Assembly: GCA_041663565.1 (NCBI GenBank)
Contig: JBAYMJ010000012.1
Coordinates: 1-42,504 of the forward strand
Origin: CAINOH01 sp041663565
GTDB taxonomy: Archaea > Micrarchaeota > Micrarchaeia > Norongarragalinales > CAINOH01
Length of the DNA: 42,504 nt
Direction of reading: 5' to 3'
Shown: positions 24,089-33,134 of the stretch, piece by piece
Layout: the number at the start of each line of letters is the position of its first letter
How positions within the stretch are numbered: position 1 is the stretch's first letter
The notes under the pieces: generated by a model
Database searches by the model: none
Told to the model about the DNA's origin: nothing
What the model saw: the letters and a program-made list of their open reading frames with translations, nothing else
Made by a program: the position numbers and the translations under genes

Positions 24089-25651
24089 ATGGCAGACGCT
24101 ACGGCTTCCGATGCCGTGCAGACTGAATTACTACGCAAGAAGCAGGTAGCGGCGCTCTTCCGCAAGGACAACATCATGGTTTCGCCCGGCACAATCGGGC
24201 AACTTTGCCAGTCCTTGAACGCCTACGAGGACGCCTTGAAGCTCCGCGAGTACATGCAGAGGCACGGCATCTTCGTCCTCGACGACAAGGCGCTGGGCCT
24301 GTGGCGCGAAAGCACCGCGAGGTCCGCAAAGGCTATCGAGCCCGCGTCAGCTGTCAAGACAGGCGAGTGGGCAAGCGGCGTGCCGCGAGCAGCCACGCTT
24401 GAGAAGGACCTGGCGCTCTCCATAGGCGAAAGCGACGTGACCGACCACTCGCGCTGCAAGGGCACGGTCAGGGACTTCGTGGACTACTTCAACGACCGCT
24501 ACTCAAGGCTTTCCCACCAGCTGCGGATGATGTCATCAAGCCACGACACGGTGAAGCTGCGCGAGGCGCAGAACCGCCAGGGGAAGACCATCAACGTAAT
24601 CGGGATGGTCTACTCGAAGAAGGTGACCAAGAACGGCCACGTCCTGATAGAGATAGAGGACGAGGAGACGCTCGTCCCGCTCCTCATCCCAAAGGACTCG
24701 CCCATAATGGCGCAGGCTTCGGGCATAATGGAGGACGAAGTGCTTTCATTCGAGGCGTACATGTCCAACTCCCTGCTCATCGCAAAGGGCTTCACGACTC
24801 CCGGAAAGCTTTTGCAGCACCGCAACAGGCACCTGTCCAGCCGGCCCGCAAAAATCGTATTCCTTTCCGACCTGCACGTGGGCAGCAGGTGGTTTATGCA
24901 GAAGAACTTCCAGCAGTTCCTTTCGTTTCTCAACGGCAAGACGAATGAACGGGAGCGCGAGGTCGCCGAGGACATCAAGTACATAAGCATCGCAGGCGAC
25001 CTGGTGGACGGCATAGGCGTGTACCCCAACCAGGAGCGCGAGCTAGTCACCAAGGACATCTTCGCCCAGTACGAAATCCTCTGCGGCTTCCTCAAGGCCA
25101 TTCCCGAGCACATCGAAGTCATCGTCGCACCCGGAAACCACGACGCGGTTCGCGTAGCTGACCCGCAGCCAGCGCTTCCATTGGAGTTCGTAAAGTTCGT
25201 GGATGATGCGGAAAACATCCACTTCGTGGGAAACCCCTCCATCCACAAGGTCGAAGGCCTTTCACTGCTTATTTACCACGGCACTTCAGTTGACGGCTGG
25301 ATTTCCAACAACTCCAACCTGCGCGACGGGTACGAGAACCCGCAGAAGGTCGCGATGGAGATGCTCAACCAGCACCACCTGGCCCCGCGCTACGGCGAGG
25401 ACTCGCTCGTACCGGAGCCGCGCGACTACATGGCTCTTGACTTCACGCCGGACATATTCCACTTCGGCCACGTGCACAAGAACGGGTACGCGGAGAACTA
25501 CAACGGCACGGTAATCATAAACTCCGGCACGTTCCAGGCCCAGACCGACTTCCAGGTCAGCCTCGGCCACCAACCGACGCCGTGCAAGGTGCCGATTTAC
25601 GGCATGGACACGGGAAAGCTCGAAGTGATTGACTTTTCAAAGGTAGAATAA
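24089..25651 (+). CDS. polB: DNA polymerase D small subunit (DP1, exonuclease)
   Basis: This 520-aa subunit of the archaeal replicative polymerase PolD has an Mre11-like 3'-5' proofreading nuclease. An OB-fold region (about 160-235, TINVIGMVYSKKV) precedes the calcineurin-like domain with all metal motifs: FLSDLHVGS (D261, H263), IAGDLVDG (D304), APGNHD (N350, H351), IYHGTS (H397) and FGHVHKNG (H461, H463). The start at 24089 (MADATASDA) is preferred over an upstream in-frame TTG. The stop is followed after one base by the large-subunit ATG, so the two are translationally coupled. The length is typical of DP1. Confidence 0.95.
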   Translation: MADATASDAVQTELLRKKQVAALFRKDNIMVSPGTIGQLCQSLNAYEDALKLREYMQRHGIFVLDDKALGLWRESTARSAKAIEPASAVKTGEWASGVPRAATLEKDLALSIGESDVTDHSRCKGTVRDFVDYFNDRYSRLSHQLRMMSSSHDTVKLREAQNRQGKTINVIGMVYSKKVTKNGHVLIEIEDEETLVPLLIPKDSPIMAQASGIMEDEVLSFEAYMSNSLLIAKGFTTPGKLLQHRNRHLSSRPAKIVFLSDLHVGSRWFMQKNFQQFLSFLNGKTNEREREVAEDIKYISIAGDLVDGIGVYPNQERELVTKDIFAQYEILCGFLKAIPEHIEVIVAPGNHDAVRVADPQPALPLEFVKFVDDAENIHFVGNPSIHKVEGLSLLIYHGTSVDGWISNNSNLRDGYENPQKVAMEMLNQHHLAPRYGEDSLVPEPRDYMALDFTPDIFHFGHVHKNGYAENYNGTVIINSGTFQAQTDFQVSLGHQPTPCKVPIYGMDTGKLEVIDFSKVE

Positions 25652-25652
25652 A

Positions 25653-28600
25653 ATGTCGGAAAAAGAAAAGGTTGCACAGGAAAAAATCAAGCCCCAGACT
25701 ACAGACGCTAAACCGCAGGATACAAAGCCGCAGGACGAAAAGCCAAAAAACGCTCTCGAATGCTCGCCTTACATCCAGAGATACTTCGACGCGCTCACCG
25801 CGCAAATCAACGAGGAATACGCAATAGCGACCAAAGCCCGGAAGCTCGGCTTCGACCCGGAGGAGGTTGTTGAAATCACTCCGGCGCCCGACGTAGCGGC
25901 AAGGGTGGAGGGATTGGTCGGGCCGGTGGGCATAGCCGCGTGCATCCGCAGGATAAATGAGGAACAGTCCGGCGACCGCGAGAAGACGTGCTTCGGGATT
26001 TGCAAGGAAATCATCGAGGGAAAGTTCGACAACGGTAAAATCCTCACGACCCAGCAGCGCATTGAACAAGCTGTGCGTTCGGGCCTTGCGCTTTTCACCG
26101 AGGGAGTGGTAAGCGCGCCAATCGAGGGGATATCCAAAGTCGAGATACGCAAGAACTTCGACGGCTCAAGCTACGTCGCGGTGTTCTTTTCGGGCCCAAT
26201 CCGCGCAGCAGGAGGAACCGGCCAGGCGTTCTCGGTAATCCTGGGCGACGTGTGCCGCAAGTTTGCGGGAATAGGCGACTACCGCGCGTCCGAAAGCGAG
26301 GTCGAGCGCTACATCGAGGAGCTGGGGCTTTACGCGCGAAAAACCAGGGCGGGCCAGTATGTTCCGACCTCGGAGGAAATCCAGAGCATCGTGCGCAACT
26401 GCCCGGTGTGCATCGCAGGCGACGCGACCGAGGACTACGAGGTTTCCAAGACCAAGAACATCCCGACTGTTGACACCAACCGCGTGCGCTCCGGAGTGTG
26501 CCTGGTAATCAGCGAGGGAATGTGCCTCAAGGCAGCCAAGGTGCTCAAGATTTCCAAGAAAGCAGGGCTTTCGTGGGACTTCATCCAGAGCCTAATCAAG
26601 GTCGCAAAATCCGACCCGGGGCACAAGGTGGAAATCAAGCCCATCGACAAGTTCATGCACGAGTTGGTTGCGGGAAGGCCCATCTTTTCCTACCCGATGC
26701 GTCCCGGCGGCCTACGGCTGCGCTATGGCAGGACCCGCCTGACTGGAATCGCATCCAAGGCAATCCACCCCGCGACAATGGAGATACTGCACGAGTACCC
26801 GGCAATAGGCACGCAGGTCAAAGTGGAGCGGCCCGGAAAGGGGTGCATCGTGACGCCCTGCCAGGAAATCGACGGCCCGATCGTGCTTCTTAAAAACGGC
26901 GACGTGGTGAAGGTCGAGTCCGAAAAGCAGGCGTTCGAATTGAGGCCGCAGGTCGAAAAAATCCTGTTCCTCGGCGACCTGCTCGTCAACTACGGCGACT
27001 TCCTCAAGGCCAATCACCCGATTGTGCCAAGCCCGTGGTGCGAGGAGTGGTACGGCCTGGTGCTCGAGTCCAAGGGGCTGGGCAAGAAGGCGTTTGCGGA
27101 ACTGTACAACATCCAAGTTGAGGAGAGCCTGACGCTTGCAAGAAACAGCAAGGTGCCGCTCGCGCCCCGGCACACGTTCTTCTACCACGACCTGTCCGCG
27201 GATGAAATCATTGCGCTTTGCGAGTGGCTTGCGACGGGAAAAGTCACGTTCGACTGGTTCGAGTTCCGAAACTACAGCATCCAAAACGAGCCGGAAAAGA
27301 AGAAACTCCTCGAACGGCTCGGCGTGCCGCACCAGCTGCGCGAAGGCGAGCTCATCATCGAAGGCGAGTGGGCGCGCGCGCTTCTTGAGACCCTTGGGCT
27401 TCTTGACGGGAAGACGCTCTCGGCGCAGAAGGCGATTGAGGCGAAAGGAAAGCACGCGGACGCAATGGCCCTTGTCAACGCACTCGCAGGCTTCGAGGTC
27501 AAGAAGAAGGCCACGGTTTACGTCGGCGCGAGCATGGGCCGGCCGGAGAAGGCAAAGGAGCGCAAGATGGAGCCGCCGGTGCACGTTTTGTTCCCAATCG
27601 GGGAGAACGGCGGCAGGATGCGCGACATAGTCAAGGCAAAGAAGAACCTATCGGACAAGACCATCGCAACTGCAGAGCTTGAGGTTGCGAACAACATCTG
27701 CCCGCAGTGCAACAAGAAGACGTTCTACAACCTCTGCCCGCAGTGCAGGGTGCACGCGAGGCCCGAGTACGCCTGCGAGAAGTGCGGAAAGCCCATCGCA
27801 TACAAGTCGACTTGCGAGTGCGGCGGACGCGGCTCGTACGTGACTAAGCACATAGTGGACGTTTCGCGCGTGCTCGAGCAGGCCGCAAACAAAGTCAACT
27901 TCCAGCCCAAGGAAATCAAGGGCGTCATCGGCCTGATTTCGGAGACAAAGACCGCCGAGCCGCTTGAGAAGGGCATCCTGCGGGAAAAGCACGGGACGTA
28001 CGTGTTCCGCGACGGCACGTGCAGGTTCGACGCGACCGAGGTGCCGATTACCCACTTCTATCCCAACGAAATCGGCGCGACCGTTTCCCAGCTGAAACAG
28101 ATGGGCTATGAACACGATGCGTACGGAAAGCCGCTGGAAAACGAGGAGCAGCTGGTCGAGCTCCTGCCGCAGGACATCATACTCAACGAGTACGGCGGCG
28201 AATACTTCTCAAAAATCACCGGGCTTGTTGACGACGAGCTGTTCTACATCTACGGCCAGCGCAAGCACTACGAAATGAAGACTCCAAGCGACCTCATCGG
28301 AAAGCTGGGCATCGCACTTGCGCCGCACACAAGCGCAGGAATAGTTGTGCGCATCATAGGCTTCACCAAGGTCAAGGGCCTGCTCTGCCACCCCTACATC
28401 CACTGCGCGTGCAGGCGAAACACCGACGGCGACGAGCTCTGCCTCATCCTTTTGCTTGACGGCCTGCTCAACTTCTCCAAGAAGTTCCTGCCGGTGACGC
28501 GCGGAGGGCAGATGGACGCGCCGCTCGTGTTGACCACCCTGCTTGACCCGCGCGAGGTGGATGATGAGGTGCACGCGATGGACTCGTGCTGGAAATACCC

Positions 28601-29162
28601 GCTCGAGTTCTACGAGGCTTCCGAGAACCTGCCCAACCCGTCCGACGTCAAGATCGAGACCATCAAGACGCGGCTGGGCAAGCCCAGCCAGTACGAGGGA
28701 ATCGGGTTCACGCACAACTGCACGATGGAAGGCCCCACCGAATCCCGCTACGTGCAGCTCGGCGACATGCAGGAGAAGCTCGCCGAGGAGCTTGCGCTGA
28801 TGGAGACCATCCGCAGCGTGGACTTCCTCAACGCGACCGAGCGCGTGATACTCTCGCACTTCATTCCCGACACCTACGGGAACCTCCGCAAGTTCACGAG
28901 GCAGAAGTTCCGGTGCGCCGGGTGCAACCAGAAGTACCGCCGCGTGCCGCTCATCGGCAAGTGCAGGCGGTGCGGGGGCAAAATCCTCCTTACGATAAAC
29001 AAGGGCGGCATCGAGAAGTACCTGCAGCCCTCGCTTGACCTGATTGAGAAGTACCACCTGCCGGACTACCTCAAACAGAGGCTCGAGCTTGTGAAGAAGG
29101 AGATTGCGAGCATCTTCGAGGACGAGAACTCGAAGCAGTACAGTTTGGCGAATTTTGTCTAG
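25653..29162 (+). CDS. polC: DNA polymerase D large subunit (DP2, polymerase)
   Basis: This 1169-aa catalytic subunit of PolD has a two-barrel polymerase core. The first about 33 residues are a flexible Lys/Pro/Asp-rich extension (DAKPQDTKPQDEKPK). Conserved blocks include FFSGPIRAAGGTGQAFSV, RPGGLRLRYGR, the catalytic NTDGDE with D925 and D927, and TRGGQMDAPLVL. Zinc-ribbon cysteines lie in ICPQCNKKTFYNLCPQC through CEKCGKP (about residues 680-725) and in the C-terminal RCAGCNQKYRR through CRRCGGK (about 1088-1110). The length shows no intein, including at the DGDE site where inteins are common in other archaea. It is co-transcribed with DP1; an AT-rich gene follows 15 nt after the stop. Confidence 0.96.
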   Translation: MSEKEKVAQEKIKPQTTDAKPQDTKPQDEKPKNALECSPYIQRYFDALTAQINEEYAIATKARKLGFDPEEVVEITPAPDVAARVEGLVGPVGIAACIRRINEEQSGDREKTCFGICKEIIEGKFDNGKILTTQQRIEQAVRSGLALFTEGVVSAPIEGISKVEIRKNFDGSSYVAVFFSGPIRAAGGTGQAFSVILGDVCRKFAGIGDYRASESEVERYIEELGLYARKTRAGQYVPTSEEIQSIVRNCPVCIAGDATEDYEVSKTKNIPTVDTNRVRSGVCLVISEGMCLKAAKVLKISKKAGLSWDFIQSLIKVAKSDPGHKVEIKPIDKFMHELVAGRPIFSYPMRPGGLRLRYGRTRLTGIASKAIHPATMEILHEYPAIGTQVKVERPGKGCIVTPCQEIDGPIVLLKNGDVVKVESEKQAFELRPQVEKILFLGDLLVNYGDFLKANHPIVPSPWCEEWYGLVLESKGLGKKAFAELYNIQVEESLTLARNSKVPLAPRHTFFYHDLSADEIIALCEWLATGKVTFDWFEFRNYSIQNEPEKKKLLERLGVPHQLREGELIIEGEWARALLETLGLLDGKTLSAQKAIEAKGKHADAMALVNALAGFEVKKKATVYVGASMGRPEKAKERKMEPPVHVLFPIGENGGRMRDIVKAKKNLSDKTIATAELEVANNICPQCNKKTFYNLCPQCRVHARPEYACEKCGKPIAYKSTCECGGRGSYVTKHIVDVSRVLEQAANKVNFQPKEIKGVIGLISETKTAEPLEKGILREKHGTYVFRDGTCRFDATEVPITHFYPNEIGATVSQLKQMGYEHDAYGKPLENEEQLVELLPQDIILNEYGGEYFSKITGLVDDELFYIYGQRKHYEMKTPSDLIGKLGIALAPHTSAGIVVRIIGFTKVKGLLCHPYIHCACRRNTDGDELCLILLLDGLLNFSKKFLPVTRGGQMDAPLVLTTLLDPREVDDEVHAMDSCWKYPLEFYEASENLPNPSDVKIETIKTRLGKPSQYEGIGFTHNCTMEGPTESRYVQLGDMQEKLAEELALMETIRSVDFLNATERVILSHFIPDTYGNLRKFTRQKFRCAGCNQKYRRVPLIGKCRRCGGKILLTINKGGIEKYLQPSLDLIEKYHLPDYLKQRLELVKKEIASIFEDENSKQYSLANFV

Positions 29163-29177
29163 AAAACGGTGAATTGA

Positions 29178-29630
29178 ATGACTAAAGAAAAATTGCAAAA
29201 AATGCGAGGAGAAGTAATTGAGAAATTCATAAATATCGAAACGATGATGAATGCAATTATTTGTCATCAATATATAGGAAAAGTAACTCAACCGTTCCTA
29301 CTACAAGTCCTTTATGATGAATATTTCAGCTTTGGACTTAGAAGACGAATTTTAGAAAAAATTATTAAAAATCCAGAGAAGGGACTCTTTGAAAAGTTAA
29401 ACAGACTAAATACAATAAGAAACTATTTTGCGCACCTAGACCTCCAGATGTTCGAAACAAAGAGTATTCCCGAACCTGAAAAACGTGGAATTACGCCTGA
29501 TCCAAAGAATTTAGATAAAGCCGTAGATTTTGAAAAACTCTATGGTGAATTTCTCAGTCTTGCACCTAACGTAGAAGAACAACTAGGGCGTATTCTAATG
29601 GAACGTGGATTGATAGAGAAAAAACAATAA
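29178..29630 (+). CDS. HEPN-like protein, AT-rich, possible RNase toxin
   Basis: This 150-aa all-helical protein has the motif RNYFAH (R81, H86), which matches the Rx4H signature of HEPN-domain ribonucleases, placed after a long helix and the LNTI segment as in that fold. The gene is visibly AT-rich (many codons ending in A or T) against very GC-rich neighbours, a strong sign of recent acquisition. GGTGA five bases upstream of the ATG provides a good ribosome binding site, and polC ends 15 nt before it, so it may ride on the polC transcript. It has no nucleotidyltransferase partner next to it. The family call rests on the motif and helical pattern only; a DUF4145/HEPN relative is the likeliest identity. 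Confidence 0.7.
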   Translation: MTKEKLQKMRGEVIEKFINIETMMNAIICHQYIGKVTQPFLLQVLYDEYFSFGLRRRILEKIIKNPEKGLFEKLNRLNTIRNYFAHLDLQMFETKSIPEPEKRGITPDPKNLDKAVDFEKLYGEFLSLAPNVEEQLGRILMERGLIEKKQ

Positions 29631-29631
29631 G

Positions 29632-29880
29632 CTACTGCTTCATCCCTTCAAGCTCGCTTATGATGTTCCACACCATCGTGCGCGCGTGCATCGGGATGTT
29701 TATGTCGTTCGAGATTTCTTCCAAAGCGTAGACCGCGCCGGAGAGCGCGACTTCCTTGTCGTCGCTTTTCGTCAGGCGCGTGCGCGCCTTCTGGATGGAT
29801 GCGCGGACGTTGCGCGGAATCGAGTTGTCCTCAAGCATCATGTCCAGTGCGGAAACTATGTTGGGAATCGGGTCGGACAT
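29632..29880 (-). CDS. UPF0147 family protein
   Basis: This 82-aa helical protein belongs to the archaeal UPF0147 family, recognised from MLEDNSIPRNVRASIQKAR and IPMHARTMVWNIISELEG. The function is unknown; the family is found in many archaea, which suggests a housekeeping role. GGTG lies about 8 nt before the ATG. It ends one base after the convergent HEPN-like gene. Confidence 0.9.
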   Translation of the reverse strand: MSDPIPNIVSALDMMLEDNSIPRNVRASIQKARTRLTKSDDKEVALSGAVYALEEISNDINIPMHARTMVWNIISELEGMKQ

Positions 29881-30008
29881 TGCAAGGCACCAAAAAAATT
29901 GAACGGTTTGAAGTTTGAACGGATTTTCACCATTACAGATTCATCTATTGCGTCATTAATCGTTAATATCAGTTTCGCATCCGAAAATGCGTCCGAATCC
30001 GAAGAAAA

Positions 30009-31220
30009 TCAGGGCCCGGTAAGCGTGGACTCGACGATTTTCCGCACTTTCTCAGGTTCGTATGCCAGGCGCACGAGCGTGGTGCGTCCGCGCACGCCCT
30101 TCCCGGATTGGATGGAAGTAATCAGCCCAAGGGCGTCAAGCTCGACTATGTACTCGCGCATCCAGCGCGAGGTGCGCGGCTCCTTGCCCATCTTGCGCAC
30201 GTAATGGCAATACTTCTCGTAGGTCTCGCCTGAAAGGTAGAACCTCTCCCCGCCTTCCTCAACAAGGCGGTGGTACTGCGAGTCGAGCGAAAGGCTTGAG
30301 AGCGCAAGGAGGAAAATCTGCTGGTGCTCGGGAAGCGTGCTGATGATTTCGAAGGCCTTGTCCTCCTCGGCCTGCTTGCGCGCCTCCTGCACTTCCTTGT
30401 CGGTGATGCGCGTCTTCTTCGAGTCGGCGAGTTCGCCTGCGCGAAGCAAAAGAAGGAGCGCGTAGCGCGCATCGCCGTTTTCAGCTGACGCGATTGCGGC
30501 AGCGAGGTTGAGCCCGCTCTCGTCAACCACGGCGTCGTCCTCGAAGGCCTGCTTTATCCTCTGTCTCAGGATTCCCTGCAGCTGCATCGCGTTGTAGGGC
30601 TGGAACACGATTTCGCGCTCGCACAGGCAGCTTCGGCTGCGCGCGTCGAGCCTGTTTTTGAAGTTGACCTTGTTGCTGATTCCGACAATCGAGATGCTTC
30701 CCTTCTTGAGGTCGTCGTTTGCGCGCACAAGGGTGTAGATGAGGCTGTCCAGGTCCTTTACCATGTCAAGCTCGTCAAGCACTACGATGAGGCGCTTTGC
30801 CTCGATGTGGTCGCCGTCGCCCTCAATCCAGTCAAGGAGGCGCTCGTAAAGCACGGAAAAGGAGAACCCGGTCTTTGCGAAGTCGGGGTTGAAGTGCGAG
30901 ATACACTTCTGAAGGACCTTGTAGCGGGTGTCGTAGACGCGGCAGTTCATATAGACGGGCTTTATGCGCTCGCTGCCTTCCGAGACCAGCTTCTCGATTA
31001 CAGTCCTGGAGGATGCGGTCTTTCCTGTTCCGGTCCCGCCGTAGATGAACATGTTGTGCGGCTTCTGGTCCTTCAAGGCCGGCAGGAGGCCCTCCATCAG
31101 GGTCCTAATCTCGTTCTCGCGGAAAAGCATCTGCTCGGGCACGAAGTGCGGCGATAGCGTCTCCTTGTTGCGGAAGATGCTCTTTTCAGTCAGCATATCC
31201 TTGAAGCTGGGCACCCACAA
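30009..31220 (-). CDS. cdc6: Orc1/Cdc6 replication initiator
   Basis: This AAA+ initiator of about 403 aa recognises archaeal origins and loads MCM. The motifs are Walker A GGTGTGKT (about residues 61-68), Walker B LIVVLDELD (D149, E150), sensor 1 in SIVGISNKVNF, and an arginine-rich lid region. A C-terminal winged-helix domain (LSSLSLDSQYHRLVEEGG to TTLVRLAYEPEKV) binds origin DNA. The TTG at 31220 is the outermost start; GTG 31214 (PSFKDMLTEKS) or ATG 31196 are equally plausible. It is divergent from sepF across about 230 nt. In many archaea an origin lies beside cdc6, so the flanking gaps are candidate origins, but no standard origin recognition box is evident. Confidence 0.94.
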   Translation of the reverse strand: MWVPSFKDMLTEKSIFRNKETLSPHFVPEQMLFRENEIRTLMEGLLPALKDQKPHNMFIYGGTGTGKTASSRTVIEKLVSEGSERIKPVYMNCRVYDTRYKVLQKCISHFNPDFAKTGFSFSVLYERLLDWIEGDGDHIEAKRLIVVLDELDMVKDLDSLIYTLVRANDDLKKGSISIVGISNKVNFKNRLDARSRSCLCEREIVFQPYNAMQLQGILRQRIKQAFEDDAVVDESGLNLAAAIASAENGDARYALLLLLRAGELADSKKTRITDKEVQEARKQAEEDKAFEIISTLPEHQQIFLLALSSLSLDSQYHRLVEEGGERFYLSGETYEKYCHYVRKMGKEPRTSRWMREYIVELDALGLITSIQSGKGVRGRTTLVRLAYEPEKVRKIVESTLTGP

Positions 31221-31385
31221 AACCCCTGTTTTTCCAAAAACTTGCGCCGCCCTTGGCCATCCTTTCGAAGGAAATCGCTATCAAAACCAGCGCAGTGAAT
31301 TAGTGGAAGTGCGGTAATTAAAGCTTAACCTGCGCGTCCTTTGTTTTTGCGGTTTCCGGCATCTTTGCGAGGGACAATGACAAAC

Positions 31386-31393
31386 CTTTATAA
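31386..31393 (+). promoter_or_regulatory. TATA-like box for sepF
   Basis: CTTTATAATC-type sequence lies about 65 nt before the sepF ATG, predicting a leader of around 40 nt. The leader ends with a strong ribosome binding site, AAGGTGA at 31441-31447, seven bases before the ATG at 31455. That site decides the start over an upstream in-frame ATG. Confidence 0.5.
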
Positions 31394-31454
31394 TCTGCCC
31401 GCCGCTATTTTTTCAACTACACATTTAACCGTTCAAACGGAAGGTGAACAACAC

Positions 31455-31820
31455 ATGGGCATTTTCTCCAAGATCTCCGGCGCGCTCGGAATATCGCGCG
31501 AAATGACTCTGGACGAGTTCATGACCGCAAGCGATGCGGAGGACGTCGACGCGATGCACAAGGCCGCCTCGATGTACGTAAAGCCGATAGCTCTCCAGTC
31601 CGAAGGCGACGTCAAGCTCGTCGAGGAGGAGCTCTCGAACCGCAACATCGTGCTTTTGAACATCTCGCCAATGGCACGCAACCCCGCAAAGCTCAAGGCG
31701 GCAGTTGACGGCCTGCGCAGGTTCTCAATGAACCTCAACGGCGACATGGCGCGCATCGACGAGGACAAAATCCTCCTGGTGCCGTCCGACATAAAAATCG
31801 TCAAGAGAAGGAAGGAGTAA
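31455..31820 (+). CDS. sepF: SepF-like cell division protein
   Basis: This 121-aa archaeal SepF (DUF552) protein is the membrane anchor for FtsZ in archaea that divide with FtsZ. The N-terminal MGIFSKISGALGI can form an amphipathic membrane-binding helix. The globular part has the family segment MYVKPIALQSEGDVKLVEEEL and NIVLLNISPMARNPAKLKAAVDGLRR, ending with ILLVPSDIKIVKRRKE. The start is set by the strong AAGGTGA. T-rich sequence follows the stop. It lies head to head with cdc6, putting a division gene and a replication initiator under the same intergenic region. FtsZ itself is not in this window. Confidence 0.92.
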   Translation: MGIFSKISGALGISREMTLDEFMTASDAEDVDAMHKAASMYVKPIALQSEGDVKLVEEELSNRNIVLLNISPMARNPAKLKAAVDGLRRFSMNLNGDMARIDEDKILLVPSDIKIVKRRKE

Positions 31821-31829
31821 GCTCTTCCT

Positions 31830-31880
31830 TCAATTCCCTTTTTCTTATTTTTTCATTTTTTACTTTCTAATTTTTGTAAT
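31830..31880 (+). terminator. T-rich terminator after sepF
   Basis: Runs CCCTTTTTC, TTATTTTTTC, ATTTTTTAC and AATTTTTGT follow the sepF stop, a strong set of archaeal termination tracts. Confidence 0.55.
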
Positions 31881-31990
31881 TAAACAACACCCTAGCCCCG
31901 CCGAAGGGTTACTCCGGAGTACACTACGCAGATACGGACAACAGAACCCACAAAAGTGCGGTTTTTATCCTAGTTTTCCTTGAGTAATTC

Positions 31991-32482
31991 ATGAGACGCA
32001 TCATTGTCGGAGTAATGGGGCCTGGAGAAAAGTGTTCCAAGCAGGATGGGCAGCGCGCCTTTGAATTGGGCGCCTTGATTGCAAAAAACGGCTGGGTTCT
32101 GCTTTCAGGCGGCCGGAATGTCGGGGCAATGAATGAAGCCAATCGGGGAGCTAAAAGCCAAAACGGTTTGACAATCGGAATAATCCCCAGGGCAGACCCC
32201 GGCTTTGTCTCTGAATTTGTCGACGTCCCAATTTACACCGACCTCGGAAGTGCCCGAAACAACATAAACGTACTGTCTTGCAACGCGATAATTTCGCTTA
32301 ACTTCTCGACTCCTGGAACACTTTCCGAAGTCGCGCTGGCACTCAAGGCAAAAAAGAACGTCGTCTTACTTTCAGATGACAAAGAAGCGGTAAAGTTCGT
32401 CCAGAAAATGGCGCCGACATTGGTTTACGTTGCTAAAAACCCAAAAGAAGCGATTGAAATAACAAAAAGGTTGCTTCGATAA
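31991..32482 (+). CDS. SLOG/LOG-fold protein (TIGR00725-like)
   Basis: This 163-aa Rossmann-like protein of the SLOG superfamily is related to LOG/lysine-decarboxylase-like and DprA nucleotide-binding folds. The N-terminal strand IIVGVMGPGEK, the WVLLSGGRNVGAMNEANRGA motif and the LNFSTPGTLSEVALALK stretch (equivalent to the PGGxGTxxE motif) define the nucleotide or nucleotide-sugar site. Members of TIGR00725 are small proteins of unsettled function. A TATA-like TTTTTATCC precedes it by about 30 nt. It converges with the CYTH gene. Confidence 0.8.
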   Translation: MRRIIVGVMGPGEKCSKQDGQRAFELGALIAKNGWVLLSGGRNVGAMNEANRGAKSQNGLTIGIIPRADPGFVSEFVDVPIYTDLGSARNNINVLSCNAIISLNFSTPGTLSEVALALKAKKNVVLLSDDKEAVKFVQKMAPTLVYVAKNPKEAIEITKRLLR

Positions 32483-32509
32483 AAAATCCTCAACCTTAGA
32501 CCCCGGACG

Positions 32510-33067
32510 CTATTTCTTCAGAATAAGGTTCCCAACAGGCCTGCCGAGCTTGCGGAAGTATATTGCCGCAAGGTCGTAGTAGCTGCCGTTGAACTTTTTG
32601 GCTCCGGAAAGGCCGAGCTTTGAGATTGCTTGCCTTACCTTGGCATCGGAATCCGCCTCGACTTCCACAACAGTGCCAAGCAGGGGCAAAGTGTCGACGT
32701 CAATGTGGCAGCCTGCAAAAAAGAACGACTCGCGCACCTTGTCGTAGCGCCAGGAGGGGGCAAGGCCGACCCGGCCAAACGAGGCGACTATTTTCCGGTA
32801 GTCCTTGGCCTTTCCAAGCTCGAACTCGGTCTCCTCGCGCGACTTGTAGTTGGAGGCCTTGCGGGGGCCCTTGAAGGTGAGGATTGCGCGGTCCCCTGAA
32901 AAGCGCAGCCGCATCAGGCACCCGCGGCTTGCGATTGCCATGCCGGAGTAGTCGAGGATGAAGTTGCGCTCGACGTTCTTTCCAAGCCTTTTGGCTTTCC
33001 TGAGCGCCTTTCGAAGTTGCGCAAGCTCGTCTTTGTCCAACAAAAGCTTGACTTCGACTTCGGGCAT
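32510..33067 (-). CDS. CYTH-domain protein (class IV adenylate cyclase / triphosphatase type)
   Basis: This 185-aa protein has the CYTH signature ExExK at its start (MPEVEVKLLL: E3, E5, K7). Basic and acidic residues of the triphosphate tunnel include CLMRLRFSG, AILTFKGPRK, SREETEFEL and TVVEVEADSD. Family members hydrolyse inorganic or organic triphosphates or act as class IV adenylate cyclases; archaeal CyaB-like proteins are mostly unassigned. The start MPEVEVK at 33067 is fixed by the motif; the longer open frame overlaps a divergent gene and is not used. Confidence 0.88.
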   Translation of the reverse strand: MPEVEVKLLLDKDELAQLRKALRKAKRLGKNVERNFILDYSGMAIASRGCLMRLRFSGDRAILTFKGPRKASNYKSREETEFELGKAKDYRKIVASFGRVGLAPSWRYDKVRESFFFAGCHIDVDTLPLLGTVVEVEADSDAKVRQAISKLGLSGAKKFNGSYYDLAAIYFRKLGRPVGNLILKK

Positions 33068-33134
33068 ACGGTATCCGCTCTGCAACAATGTGCTTTTCCA
33101 AGCAATTAAAAGCATCGCCAAGGAAACATTTTTC

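Noticed and set aside
25653..29162. Intein in DP2
   Set aside because: The length is normal, the NTDGDE active-site region is continuous, and no intein splicing motifs are present.
32958..33134. N-terminal extension of the one-pass membrane protein
   Set aside because: The extension is antisense to the conserved CYTH start and lacks a promoter or ribosome binding site; ATG 33135 has both suitable spacing and a TATA-like box.
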